Source of the DNA: JAURDE01 sp965365285
GTDB lineage: Bacteria; Bdellovibrionota; Bacteriovoracia; Bacteriovoracales; Bacteriovoracaceae
Assembly: GCA_965365285.1 (NCBI GenBank)
Contig: CBDUBC010000011.1
Span: 1-43,741, forward strand
Direction of reading: 5' to 3'
Length of the DNA: 43,741 nt
The translations under genes and the position numbers were made by a program. Shown one piece after another: positions 16,458 to 23,821 of this stretch. Within the stretch, counting starts at the first letter, position 1; the number at the start of each line of letters is the position of its first letter. The notes under the pieces were generated by a model, which worked only from the letters and a program-made list of their open reading frames with translations, was not told the DNA's origin and ran no database searches.

Positions 16458-19091
16458 TCAATAGTCAGTTCGGCCGTTCCATTCACTTACTGCGGTAGGC
16501 CTTAGCATATTGTCGAAGGTTCCATCTACAAGGGAGCGTAGATCAGAGGGAGCAGTACCATAATTGGAGTCCTCATAATAAAGACCTCTCTCGTTATAGT
16601 TGTGCTGTCCACCGGAAATGACTTTTTCAATAGCGATAAATTTCGTGGAATAGAAATTTCTTCTTCCATTCACAGGGCCAGTGAGCCCAAAAGGGTGTTG
16701 AATGAGTCCAGCATTATCGGCACCTCTTCTAGGACCTGGCATAAACGCCGTGTGCATATCTGCCTTCCCAAGTTCCGCTTCATTCGGAACAACATATTCA
16801 AAATAGGCAAATCGAGAGAAGCCTGGTGACTGCTTAATTTCACTATCAAGCCACTCTCGAACATTTAATCTAAGAGGCTTAATATTACATTTCTCTCCTG
16901 TACCTAGAAAAAAGTGATTAAACTTAGCAGCCAATGCTTGTTCATCACAATCATCTAACTCCAAACTCCCATTGTGAATAGTGTCTGCTGCATCCTTATA
17001 GGACCCCCCCCCTTTAGAGGCTGAGTTTTGAATAGCCGTGGCTACTCCGTCGAGCGCATTCGTAAAAGCATCAATAGAAGGTTTATTATCGTTAATGAAT
17101 TGGTTTACGATATTTTCCACACTTGCAGGGTCAGCATACATTAAATTGTCTGAAAAAAGAGGAGCATACAAACTGTATCCTCCTTGAGAGTCGAGAATTA
17201 CTTTTCCTTGAGAAGCAAAATTATCATCAAGACTTTGAATAGTTGGAATAAGATAATTAAGGGCTTCATATGGAGTTGGTTTTTTTGCGTTTAGAATAGA
17301 CTCTCTTATTTGGTCTGCACTAAGTGCGTCGCCATTAGGGTTTGACAGCAGATTTGCACCAAAGGATATGAATTGGCTTTTATTATAAAGTCCCAAAGTT
17401 TCGGTCGATGTTTGGGAAGCTGGTTCAGAGCCAGGATCGGTTAGAGATTCAATGATTTTAGATCCACCAGACGCGTCTTCAAGTTCTGAAATATTTCCCT
17501 TGGTAAATGTATAGAGTAGGTTTGGAATAGCAAAAGTAGTTCTTGCAGCACTACCTGGAGGACCACCGATTGGGGTTTTATCATCAATAACCCAAAAGTT
17601 TTTATCATGAGGAATCGGATCTCCTGCTGTCCACGTTGATATGTTATTGACGTCAAGACCGGATAGGTAAGATGCCGAACGGTTGTTTTGATCTTGTCTA
17701 GGGGTAATGGTGGATTCTCCTGAGGTTCCAAAGAGACGAGGACCAATTCTAGCTCCAAAAGGTTTAGCTGAGGCATAGGCCCTAATTCCGATTCCATCAT
17801 TTTCATTGAAAGGATAAAAAAGTCCTAAAAACTTACTCTCACCTTTAACTGCATAGTAAGTCAGCATTCGGGGATTTTTCATAAAGCCAAAAATATAAGC
17901 TGGAACTGGGATGGCAGTTTTAGAACTCGGACAATTCCCTTCCATCTTGGTATTTCCTTCAAAAGTTCCAGTATTAGTAACAAAAGTTGTGAAAAAGGTT
18001 ACAAGGTTTAAAGGAACAATCTCAAGATCAATATAGGTTTTAGTGAGTGAACTTTTTCCCCAACCATTAATGGTTTTGTTGGCAATGAGATAACCACTAA
18101 GAGAATCATTTTTAACGACTTTAGAGGCCGGTGGGATTTCAGTTAGGGTGAAAGTACTTGCTAGAGGATCGCTCTCCTTTCGATCTCCACCCCCAAGATT
18201 TCGAAAAGCACTCCAAAAAGCCTTAAGAGGCCTTTCATTAAAGGGAACATCACTATATTGAGCATCTAGAGTATCCACGGTCATACAGTCTTCGCCTTGA
18301 ATGCAAATAGGCTGCTCAACTGGAGGTCGGTTCATAATGAGTTCTAAATTTCTCATTCGTAAAGCAAGTTCGAGTGCCCTAGGCCAGGCTCCTAATCGGT
18401 CAGCTGCAATACTGGAAGCAACGGGAATAGGTGAGCTCTTAGTCCCAAACGCCCAGATCATGGCCACACCAAAATTAAGATCACTTCTTTGAGAACAGTC
18501 TTTTGCCTTTGTAGACACAATGGAGTTTAGAAATTTCTCGTGGGCATCTCCAACTCCTGGTAAGTTAGCCGTTTTAAATCGAGGAAGACCAGGGAGACTA
18601 TAGCTGGCACAAACGTTTGAAGTTTTTGCTTGGTGAATACAAATAGAGGGGATATTAAATTTATCATAAATTTTATCACTGTAAGACGAATCTCCTTGTT
18701 TAAAAAAGACAGGGAGTCTAAAATTGACGTTTGGTCCTGGTTGTCCCTTTTCTGAGTCTGAGCCATTTTCAAAAGCTGATTTGGAATCATTAAGATTAGT
18801 TCGCGGAAGGGCCATCTGACCCAAAATATAGTATTTGAACATCCATTCTTTATATACGTTTCTAATTTCCCAATTAAGATAACCAATATTAGAGAGCTGT
18901 CTTGCTTGAGTAGCGGCACCCGACCAAGCAGCGGCATCAACCGCATTTTGAAGGTTTATTTTTGCTTTAACAAAGAGGCCAACATTTACAACCATGGCCA
19001 TCATGGTGATGATGATGATCAGACAGATCGCGAGAAAAACGCTCATCTGTCCTTTTTCATTTTTAAGTTTTTGCTTCCTGCTTTTTTTCAT
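16458..19091 (-). CDS. Large TadE/TadG-like (Flp pilus assembly-type) secreted protein
   Basis: An 877-residue protein. The start MKKSRKQKLKNEKGQMSVFLA, followed by a hydrophobic stretch and NVGLFVKAKINLQNAVDAAAWSGA, is the TadE/TadG-like N-terminal motif (basic residues, GQ, one membrane segment, 'LQ.AVDAAA..GA'). The remaining ~830 residues are extracytoplasmic, rich in Gly/Asn/Pro, with about eight Cys that could form disulfides. Classical TadG proteins carry a von Willebrand A domain; I see no clear MIDAS motif. No tad ATPase or pilin gene is nearby, so it acts alone or with distant genes. The function is unknown. A G9 tract lies at about residues 694-696. Confidence 0.78.
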   Translation of the reverse strand: MKKSRKQKLKNEKGQMSVFLAICLIIIITMMAMVVNVGLFVKAKINLQNAVDAAAWSGAATQARQLSNIGYLNWEIRNVYKEWMFKYYILGQMALPRTNLNDSKSAFENGSDSEKGQPGPNVNFRLPVFFKQGDSSYSDKIYDKFNIPSICIHQAKTSNVCASYSLPGLPRFKTANLPGVGDAHEKFLNSIVSTKAKDCSQRSDLNFGVAMIWAFGTKSSPIPVASSIAADRLGAWPRALELALRMRNLELIMNRPPVEQPICIQGEDCMTVDTLDAQYSDVPFNERPLKAFWSAFRNLGGGDRKESDPLASTFTLTEIPPASKVVKNDSLSGYLIANKTINGWGKSSLTKTYIDLEIVPLNLVTFFTTFVTNTGTFEGNTKMEGNCPSSKTAIPVPAYIFGFMKNPRMLTYYAVKGESKFLGLFYPFNENDGIGIRAYASAKPFGARIGPRLFGTSGESTITPRQDQNNRSASYLSGLDVNNISTWTAGDPIPHDKNFWVIDDKTPIGGPPGSAARTTFAIPNLLYTFTKGNISELEDASGGSKIIESLTDPGSEPASQTSTETLGLYNKSQFISFGANLLSNPNGDALSADQIRESILNAKKPTPYEALNYLIPTIQSLDDNFASQGKVILDSQGGYSLYAPLFSDNLMYADPASVENIVNQFINDNKPSIDAFTNALDGVATAIQNSASKGGGSYKDAADTIHNGSLELDDCDEQALAAKFNHFFLGTGEKCNIKPLRLNVREWLDSEIKQSPGFSRFAYFEYVVPNEAELGKADMHTAFMPGPRRGADNAGLIQHPFGLTGPVNGRRNFYSTKFIAIEKVISGGQHNYNERGLYYEDSNYGTAPSDLRSLVDGTFDNMLRPTAVSEWNGRTDY
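17004..17012 (-). repeat. G9 homopolymer (C9 on + strand) inside the TadG-like gene
   Basis: Nine C on the + strand, read as GGG-GGG-GGG (three Gly at about residues 694-696, SKGGGSYKD) in the coding strand. It is the longest G/C run I see in an AT-rich window. Tracts of this kind can slip during replication and switch a frame on or off. Confidence 0.85.
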
Positions 19092-19100
19092 CCAGAAACT

Positions 19101-19130
19101 ATTTTATCTGGCCTTGAACCAAGGTGGCAA
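19101..19130 (-). promoter_or_regulatory. Candidate promoter of the TadG-like gene, possibly leaderless
   Basis: Minus-strand TTGCCA (19125-19130), an 18-base spacer and TAAAAT (19101-19106). The -10 ends only 9 bases before the ATG, and no ribosome site is visible in between, so a transcript from here would start at or next to the start codon. Confidence 0.45.
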
Positions 19131-19189
19131 TGAAATGCTTTTTATCAGGTATAGTGGTCATTATTTAGGGGAGACTAAGTAGGCAAATT

Positions 19190-19218
19190 TTGCCTGTGGT
19201 GCTTAGTTTTACCATAAG
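19190..19218 (+). promoter_or_regulatory. Candidate promoter for a structured RNA
   Basis: TTGCCT (19190-19195), a 17-base spacer and CATAAG (19213-19218), 4 of 6 consensus bases in each box. A start near 19225 would begin the transcript just before the first perfect hairpin. It overlaps a local inverted repeat GGCAAA-TTTGCC around 19182-19194. Confidence 0.35.
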
Positions 19219-19224
19219 AGGAGC

Positions 19225-19450
19225 GCTTTGATACCGGTGTTCTGTACTCCGGTATAGGTGCCTGAAATCTCTAATGTCTTATTGGTACGAGTCTTGAACT
19301 TTAGGAGGGTACCTCTAGTGAGTCGAGCTAGAGGCGCAGAACGTGGGCTGGAATCGACATTCCCTCCAAGTTTCCCACCTTTTTGTGGTTCGTACTTCAA
19401 GGTACGGTTCTTTTCTCCGGATCCCGAGGGGGATCCGGAGTTCCTTTCCT
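19225..19450 (+). ncRNA. Candidate structured non-coding RNA (no known family recognised)
   Basis: This occupies most of the 413-base gap 19092-19504, the only gene-free stretch above 300 bases. By my count 19221-19440 is 51% GC, well above the flanks. Perfect pairings: ATACCGG/CCGGTAT (19231-19237/19249-19255); AACTT and GGAGGG (19297-19301, 19304-19309) with CCCTCC and AAGTT (19362-19367, 19368-19372); inside that CCTCTAG/CTAGAGG (19312-19318/19328-19334); CGTAC/GTACG (19391-19395/19402-19406); and a final 11-bp GC hairpin. It lacks the RNase P, tmRNA, 4.5S and c-di-GMP riboswitch landmarks I know. Strand is inferred from the terminator-like end. A minus-strand reading frame also spans it (see rejected items). 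Confidence 0.45.
19415..19450 (+). terminator. Strong GC hairpin, probable terminator of the structured RNA
   Basis: CTCCGGATCCC (19415-19425) pairs perfectly with GGGATCCGGAG (19430-19440) around GAGG, followed by TTCCTTTCCT. The stem is exceptionally stable for this genome. The U-run is interrupted, so termination efficiency is uncertain. The other strand has A-rich sequence after the stem and would not terminate there. Confidence 0.55.
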
Positions 19451-19504
19451 AGTCTTTATTCTGATGGTTTTGTTTTGCTAAAATAGGAGAAGAAAGGAGG
19501 GGGT

Positions 19505-19930
19505 GTGGAAAGACTCCAAGGCCTTAAGCCACTTGAATCCAGAGTATATAAATTAAGAGAACCCGCCATGACTTTTCTGTGCCCGTTATGTGCAACGGAA
19601 AGGGCCTTTTCTACTCGGCCACGACTTAACCGTCTTCACTTTCTCCAGATTACTTTTTTAACGGCCATTACTACGATTCTTTTTTATTCCTTAACCGGGA
19701 TTAAAATACTTCCCGTTTTCTTTCTTTATTGGACAGTTTTTGAAATAGCGATTCGAATTCGTTTCAAAAGTGAAATTCCCTGTCCTCATTGTGGCTTTGA
19801 TGCAACTTGGTACAAAAAAGACGTGCGCGTTGCAAGAAAAAAGATTAAAGAGTTTTGGGACAAGAAAAATCAGGTTCCAGAGACTGAGCAGGTAGTCGAA
19901 GACGAGGTTGAGGAAGAGAATCCCGTCTAG
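19505..19930 (+). CDS. Small zinc-ribbon membrane protein, unknown function
   Basis: A 141-residue protein with two CxxC pairs, CPLC (about 26-29) and CPHC (about 93-96), that could together bind one zinc. Between them lie two hydrophobic segments (about 46-82), and a highly acidic C-terminus follows (EVVEDEVEEENPV type). The start is GTG with AGGAGG ending about 5 bases ahead. An inner-membrane protein with a cytoplasmic zinc ribbon is the likely topology. I do not recognise the family. It stands alone after the structured RNA region and 157 bases before ssb. Confidence 0.72.
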   Translation: MERLQGLKPLESRVYKLREPAMTFLCPLCATERAFSTRPRLNRLHFLQITFLTAITTILFYSLTGIKILPVFFLYWTVFEIAIRIRFKSEIPCPHCGFDATWYKKDVRVARKKIKEFWDKKNQVPETEQVVEDEVEEENPV

Positions 19931-20087
19931 CGCACTGCCTTTTTTGCGAAACATGTTTTCACTTTCCCTCTAAAATTTTAATCTATCACTTCACAAAGAA
20001 CTTAATAAAATTCGTTAGTCAGTCTTTGATAAGTTTGAATTTGATTTGTACTGACTCTGGATATCGTTTTTATATGAGGAGATTTTT

Positions 20088-20549
20088 ATGAGCGTTAACA
20101 AAGTTATTGTATTAGGTCGATTAGGACAAAACCCAGAACTCAAGTACACACCATCCGGAGTCGCAGTTTGTAATTTTTCAATGGCCACAAGTGAGAGTTG
20201 GATGGATAAGAGTGGTCAAAAACAAGAAAAAACTGAATGGCACCGAATTGTTGTTTGGGGAAAGCTTGCTGAGCTTTGTAATCAATATCTTTCGAAAGGA
20301 AGACAAGCCTATGTTGAAGGTTCTCTTCAAACCAGATCATGGGATGATAAAAATGGAAACAAAAGATACACCACTGAAATCAATGCTAAGACGGTTCAGT
20401 TCATTGGTGCTCAAGGTTCTGCCAGAGAAGATAACTCAAGAGAAATGAACCAAGATACTTCAGGTAATGACTTCAATCAAAATCTTATGAATCAAGACTT
20501 TGATGTATCTTCAGATGCAAACTTCACTGCAGATGATATTCCTTTTTAG
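20088..20549 (+). CDS. ssb: Single-stranded DNA-binding protein
   Basis: A 153-residue SSB. The OB fold spans about 1-108, with MSVNKVIVLGRLGQNPELKYTPSG, TEWHRIVVWGKLAELCNQYLSKGRQAYVEGSLQTRSWDD and TEINAKTVQFIG, all canonical. A short polar linker (about 109-145) ends in the acidic tip ADDIPF that recruits replication and repair partners. SSB coats ssDNA as a tetramer in replication, recombination and repair. A GAGGAG site precedes the ATG and a strong terminator follows, so it is a single-gene unit. Confidence 0.97.
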   Translation: MSVNKVIVLGRLGQNPELKYTPSGVAVCNFSMATSESWMDKSGQKQEKTEWHRIVVWGKLAELCNQYLSKGRQAYVEGSLQTRSWDDKNGNKRYTTEINAKTVQFIGAQGSAREDNSREMNQDTSGNDFNQNLMNQDFDVSSDANFTADDIPF

Positions 20550-20585
20550 ACAATAAACTTTATTGAACAATTTCTTTTATTGAAT

Positions 20586-20612
20586 AAGGCCTCAAAAAGA
20601 GGCCTTTTTTTT
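20586..20612 (+). terminator. Rho-independent terminator after ssb
   Basis: AAGGCCTC (20586-20593), loop AAAAA, GAGGCCTT (20599-20606), with a T8 run at 20605-20612. This is a textbook intrinsic terminator. A smaller inverted repeat, CAATAAA/TTTATTG, precedes it at 20551-20565. Confidence 0.92.
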
Positions 20613-20666
20613 AACGAAACTCCAGTAGATTTCGATATGTGATATTATTACCTCTCAGGAGTATTC

Positions 20667-21431
20667 ATGATTAAATGGTTATTGATTTCATTACTTTTTT
20701 GCTTCAATACTTACTCTCTGGACTATGAGATGGGCCCTGATGGAAGACCTTTATTTATGCAAGGCTGGAATGAGAATCAGATTAGACAATTCTATATCCA
20801 ACAACAAACTCAAAGAATGAATGCTGAACAAGCCGAAAGGGATAAGGTCGTTCAAGAGCAAAGAATGCAGGCCGTGGGGGGGGCGTTTGGTTATCTCCAA
20901 GAACAGGCCAATCAAAAACTTCAAAAAGCAAAAGAGTTAAGAGAGAAAGCAGAATCCAATAAAAGAAAAGGATTTGGAAAGCTTCAGCTAAGTTTAGAAG
21001 ATTATAGAAGAAGAAAACTCATGTCAGTGGGAATGGAATTAGGTACAAAGGACCATCGCTATGGATGTTATTCTCAGGACTCTTCGTCTATGGGATTTGT
21101 AGCTTCTGCCTCGGTTGGAGGAGTTCCGCAAAAGGTGGAAATTGAGGTCTCAAACCTCGGTAATCGAATGGAAGAGAGTCTTACTTTAAGAATTCGAAAA
21201 GGTCTTAGTGATCTGACTTTCAATCTTAATCACACCCAATTTAAAAGATTTGGAAATAGAATTATGGGTGAAATTATGTTTAAGGGGCCAGTTGTAGCTG
21301 TAAGTCAGCAGGGTAAGCCATTAGGAAAACTACGATCTGGAGGCTGGATTCGTTATTTTGGATGTGCTCAGGAGGAAGGTCCTTCAGGTGGAGGAATGGA
21401 AGCTGGAGGATATGGTGGCGGAGGCTACTAA
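20667..21431 (+). CDS. Secreted coiled-coil protein with Gly-rich tail, unknown function
   Basis: A 254-residue protein. It has a signal peptide (about 1-17, cut near NTYS-LD), a Gln/Glu/Arg/Lys-rich helical region (about 36-105, likely coiled coil), a beta-rich domain (about 120-235) with two Cys (CYSQDSSS and the late FGCAQE) that may pair, and a Gly/Tyr tail (GGGMEAGGYGGGGY). I recognise no family. AGGAG is placed 7 bases before the ATG. A G8 tract lies in codons 70-73. Periplasmic or surface location is expected. Confidence 0.75.
   Translation: MIKWLLISLLFCFNTYSLDYEMGPDGRPLFMQGWNENQIRQFYIQQQTQRMNAEQAERDKVVQEQRMQAVGGAFGYLQEQANQKLQKAKELREKAESNKRKGFGKLQLSLEDYRRRKLMSVGMELGTKDHRYGCYSQDSSSMGFVASASVGGVPQKVEIEVSNLGNRMEESLTLRIRKGLSDLTFNLNHTQFKRFGNRIMGEIMFKGPVVAVSQQGKPLGKLRSGGWIRYFGCAQEEGPSGGGMEAGGYGGGGY
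20876..20883 (+). repeat. G8 homopolymer inside the secreted coiled-coil gene
   Basis: Eight G in GTG-GGG-GGG-GCG (Val-Gly-Gly-Ala, about residues 70-73). A one-base slip would truncate the protein early. It is the second-longest G run in the window, and both long runs fall in genes for predicted exported proteins. Confidence 0.8.
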
Positions 21432-21498
21432 ATAAATTTTTTAGAATTTTACCCTAAAGTTGACTGAATTTAATCTCAAATAATCCGATAGGAAATTG

Positions 21499-22638
21499 AT
21501 GACTACGCGAGAAGAAAGCCGATATTTTTCTGTTCCCATCGAGCTCATTACGACTGATGAAAATCTTACTTATGATCTTTGGATTAATAGTTCTTCAAGT
21601 GCCAACAGAGTTCATTACATTCGGATCTATCCCAAAGGAGAGAGTCTAACTCTTGAGGATCTACAAAAATTTAAGAAAAAATACTATCAGCTTTATGTTC
21701 ATGAGGATCAAAGAAGTGATTACGTAAAATCTTTAGTTAAACAGGAGAATGCGTCGGATGAAGAAAAAACCGAAGTCGTAAAAGATATGGCCGTAGGCTA
21801 TTTAGGAAAGGTCTTCGATCCTAGTCGAGAATTTACGACTGAGATTCTAGAGGAGGCGATTGAGGGATGTCGAGAATCAGTTGAACATCTTGTGGATGTC
21901 GTTCAGGACTATGATATTAATGATCTCCGAAAATTGATTGGAAATTTAAGCTTTCATGATTTTTATACTTTTGATCATTCTGTAAACGTATCTATGTATA
22001 CGATTATTATTTTTAAGGCCCTTAAGCCGAATGCAGATAAAAGTGAACTTACTCTAGCCGGGTTATCCGGAATGCTTCACGATATTGGAAAGCTTCGAAT
22101 TCCAACCGACCTTATCAATAAAGCAGGTAAACTCAATGATGAAGAATTTAAAATTATTCAAACTCATCCTGAGCATGGAAAAGAATTAATAGAATGTCAG
22201 CATTGTGATTGTGAGGGAGTTGATTTCGAAATCATTAAACGTGTCGTTTACGAGCATCATGAAAACTTTAATGGAACAGGTTATCCTAATAAAGTCGAGG
22301 GTAAGGATATTCACATCTTTGCGAGAATAGTCGCGATTGCTGACTTCTTTGATGCCATTACAACCAAAAGATCTTATCATGAGGTTCTTTCCACACCTGA
22401 TGCTCTTGCGATTATGGAAAAAACAAAGGGCAAAAAACTAGATCCTAAAATTTTTGATATCTTTGCTTCTACTGTGAAAAACTTTGGTACAGGAAAGGTT
22501 AGGGGTACTCTTCCCGACAGCTTTGATCCCTGTCAGCCTCAAAATGAATTACCATTTGTAAAAGAGACCGCCAAAAAACAAGACCATGATCTTTTTGGAA
22601 AAAAAGATGATTATGGCAAAGTCAAAAAAGCTTCTTAA
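21499..22638 (+). CDS. HD-GYP domain c-di-GMP phosphodiesterase
   Basis: A 379-residue protein. A DUF3391-like or other N-terminal domain (about 1-130) precedes an HD-GYP domain with H194-D195 (MLHDIGKLRIPTDL), HPEHG, YEHHENFNGTGYP with GYP at 261-263, and VAIADFFDAITTKRSYHE. All metal-binding and GYP residues are intact, so it should hydrolyse cyclic di-GMP, usually to GMP. There is no receiver domain or membrane segment, so it is cytoplasmic. I start at the ATG (21499) with TAGGAAA ahead, not the adjacent TTG. It ends directly against the convergent secG gene. Confidence 0.92.
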   Translation: MTTREESRYFSVPIELITTDENLTYDLWINSSSSANRVHYIRIYPKGESLTLEDLQKFKKKYYQLYVHEDQRSDYVKSLVKQENASDEEKTEVVKDMAVGYLGKVFDPSREFTTEILEEAIEGCRESVEHLVDVVQDYDINDLRKLIGNLSFHDFYTFDHSVNVSMYTIIIFKALKPNADKSELTLAGLSGMLHDIGKLRIPTDLINKAGKLNDEEFKIIQTHPEHGKELIECQHCDCEGVDFEIIKRVVYEHHENFNGTGYPNKVEGKDIHIFARIVAIADFFDAITTKRSYHEVLSTPDALAIMEKTKGKKLDPKIFDIFASTVKNFGTGKVRGTLPDSFDPCQPQNELPFVKETAKKQDHDLFGKKDDYGKVKKAS

Positions 22639-22983
22639 TTACTTTTTCTCTTCTTCTGTTTGTACTGGGGCAGCTTCTTCTGTTTTAGTCTCAGCTTTTT
22701 CATCGGCTAAAGGAATGGCCACTGCTTTTTCTGAGTCGAGTAGAGATTTAGAAGAAACATCACTTTTGATTCTTGCTAGGTTAAGAGACCCACCAAGAAA
22801 AAGGATTGAAAGAACAACCGTAATTTTAGATAGGATATTTCCTTTTTGAGCACCAGTGAAAACAGCGTCGCTCGCTCCTCCCGAAAGTAATCCTTGCTCA
22901 GCTCCCTTTCCAAATTGAAGGAGAACTACAATGATAAGTAGAACAGAGATAATTAATTGAAGGATCATTAAAGTACTAAACAT
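22639..22983 (-). CDS. secG: Preprotein translocase subunit SecG
   Basis: A 114-residue SecG with two hydrophobic segments (about 4-24 and 52-72) separated by the conserved loop LQFGKGAEQGLLSGGASDAVFTG. The C-terminal tail (about 75-114) is Glu/Ala/Lys-rich and longer than the minimum. SecG is the small subunit of SecYEG that helps SecA-driven export. AAGG lies 9 bases before the ATG. It is downstream of tpiA after 82 bases with its own candidate promoter; a tpiA-secG neighbourhood is common in bacteria. Confidence 0.93.
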   Translation of the reverse strand: MFSTLMILQLIISVLLIIVVLLQFGKGAEQGLLSGGASDAVFTGAQKGNILSKITVVLSILFLGGSLNLARIKSDVSSKSLLDSEKAVAIPLADEKAETKTEEAAPVQTEEEKK

Positions 22984-23014
22984 ATCTAACCTTAGGGTTT
23001 AAATTCAGGGTCCT

Positions 23015-23043
23015 AAAATACATCGAGATGCAGAAATTATCAA
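23015..23043 (-). promoter_or_regulatory. Candidate promoter of secG
   Basis: Minus-strand TTGATA (23038-23043), a 17-base spacer and TATTTT (23015-23020), 31 bases before the secG ATG. The -35 matches 5 of 6 bases. It suggests secG can be made apart from the glycolytic genes upstream. Confidence 0.5.
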
Positions 23044-23065
23044 GGACCATAAAGGTATTATTATT

Positions 23066-23821
23066 TCAATTACTTAGGGCCTTTTCGACCATTTCAAAAT
23101 AGCTCGCGCCCTCTAAAGAAGCCCCACCAATAAGAGCACCATCGATATCTGGCTGGGCCAAAAGCTCCTCAACGTTGGACGGCTTAACCGATCCTCCATA
23201 AAGAATCCATACTTTTTGACCATCCACTTTAAAATGCTCGCTAATAAAGCTTCGAATAAACTCATGGGCCTCATTTGCTTGATCTGGATCTGCAGTTAAT
23301 CCAGTTCCAATGGCCCAAACTGGCTCATAAGCAATAACTAGGTGGACAAGGTGATCATTTTGAAGACCTCTAAGACCTTCTCGAAGCTGAGTTTCGAGAA
23401 CCTTTTGAGTTTCATTTGCCTCACGTTGTTCAAGGGTCTCCCCAATACAGAAAACCGCCTTAAAGTTATTCTTCATACAGAGTTTAAACTTCTCATTAAG
23501 ATAAGCGTCTTCTTCATTAAAGAGAGTTCGCCTTTCACTGTGACCAATTAAAGTAAAGCCGGCCCCAAGATCTTTAATTGCCTCAATGGAGTTTTCACCA
23601 GTAAAAGCTCCTTTCAATTGATTGGAGATATTCTGTGCACCTACCTCAATTCCAGCTTTCTTACATTTTTCTAGAACATAAGGAATATGAACGGCCTGAG
23701 GAGCAAGCGCACATTTTACCTTATTAGAGTCAATATTTTGCGGAAGGAATTCAAAAAATGAATCAATATTAGTTACCAATTGATTCATTTTCCAGTTGCC
23801 CATCAAATAAGGTATTCTCAT
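23066..23821 (-). CDS. tpiA: Triose-phosphate isomerase
   Basis: A 251-residue TIM-barrel enzyme. Signatures include MGNWKMN at the start, GAGFTLIGHSERR with the catalytic His, VIAYEPVWAIGTGLTADPDQA with the catalytic Glu and flexible loop, and ILYGGSVKPSN for phosphate binding. It interconverts dihydroxyacetone phosphate and glyceraldehyde 3-phosphate. The ATG directly abuts the pgk stop, so it is the third gene of gapA-pgk-tpiA. Confidence 0.97.
   Translation of the reverse strand: MRIPYLMGNWKMNQLVTNIDSFFEFLPQNIDSNKVKCALAPQAVHIPYVLEKCKKAGIEVGAQNISNQLKGAFTGENSIEAIKDLGAGFTLIGHSERRTLFNEEDAYLNEKFKLCMKNNFKAVFCIGETLEQREANETQKVLETQLREGLRGLQNDHLVHLVIAYEPVWAIGTGLTADPDQANEAHEFIRSFISEHFKVDGQKVWILYGGSVKPSNVEELLAQPDIDGALIGGASLEGASYFEMVEKALSN

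Noticed and set aside
19350..19363. GGAAT-CGAC-ATTCC, resembling a tRNA T-arm or the tmRNA start
   Set aside because: No acceptor stem, anticodon arm or CCA end can be built around it, and the TTCGA core is not right.
19209..19400. Minus-strand small protein over the structured region
   Set aside because: Not listed as a gene: TTG start without ribosome site, and hairpins plus elevated GC explain the open frame. Kept as a finding.
19200..19450. c-di-GMP (GEMM) riboswitch / merRNA
   Set aside because: The conserved GEMM core with its tetraloop receptor and CGCAAAG-type segment is absent, and no c-di-GMP gene follows directly.
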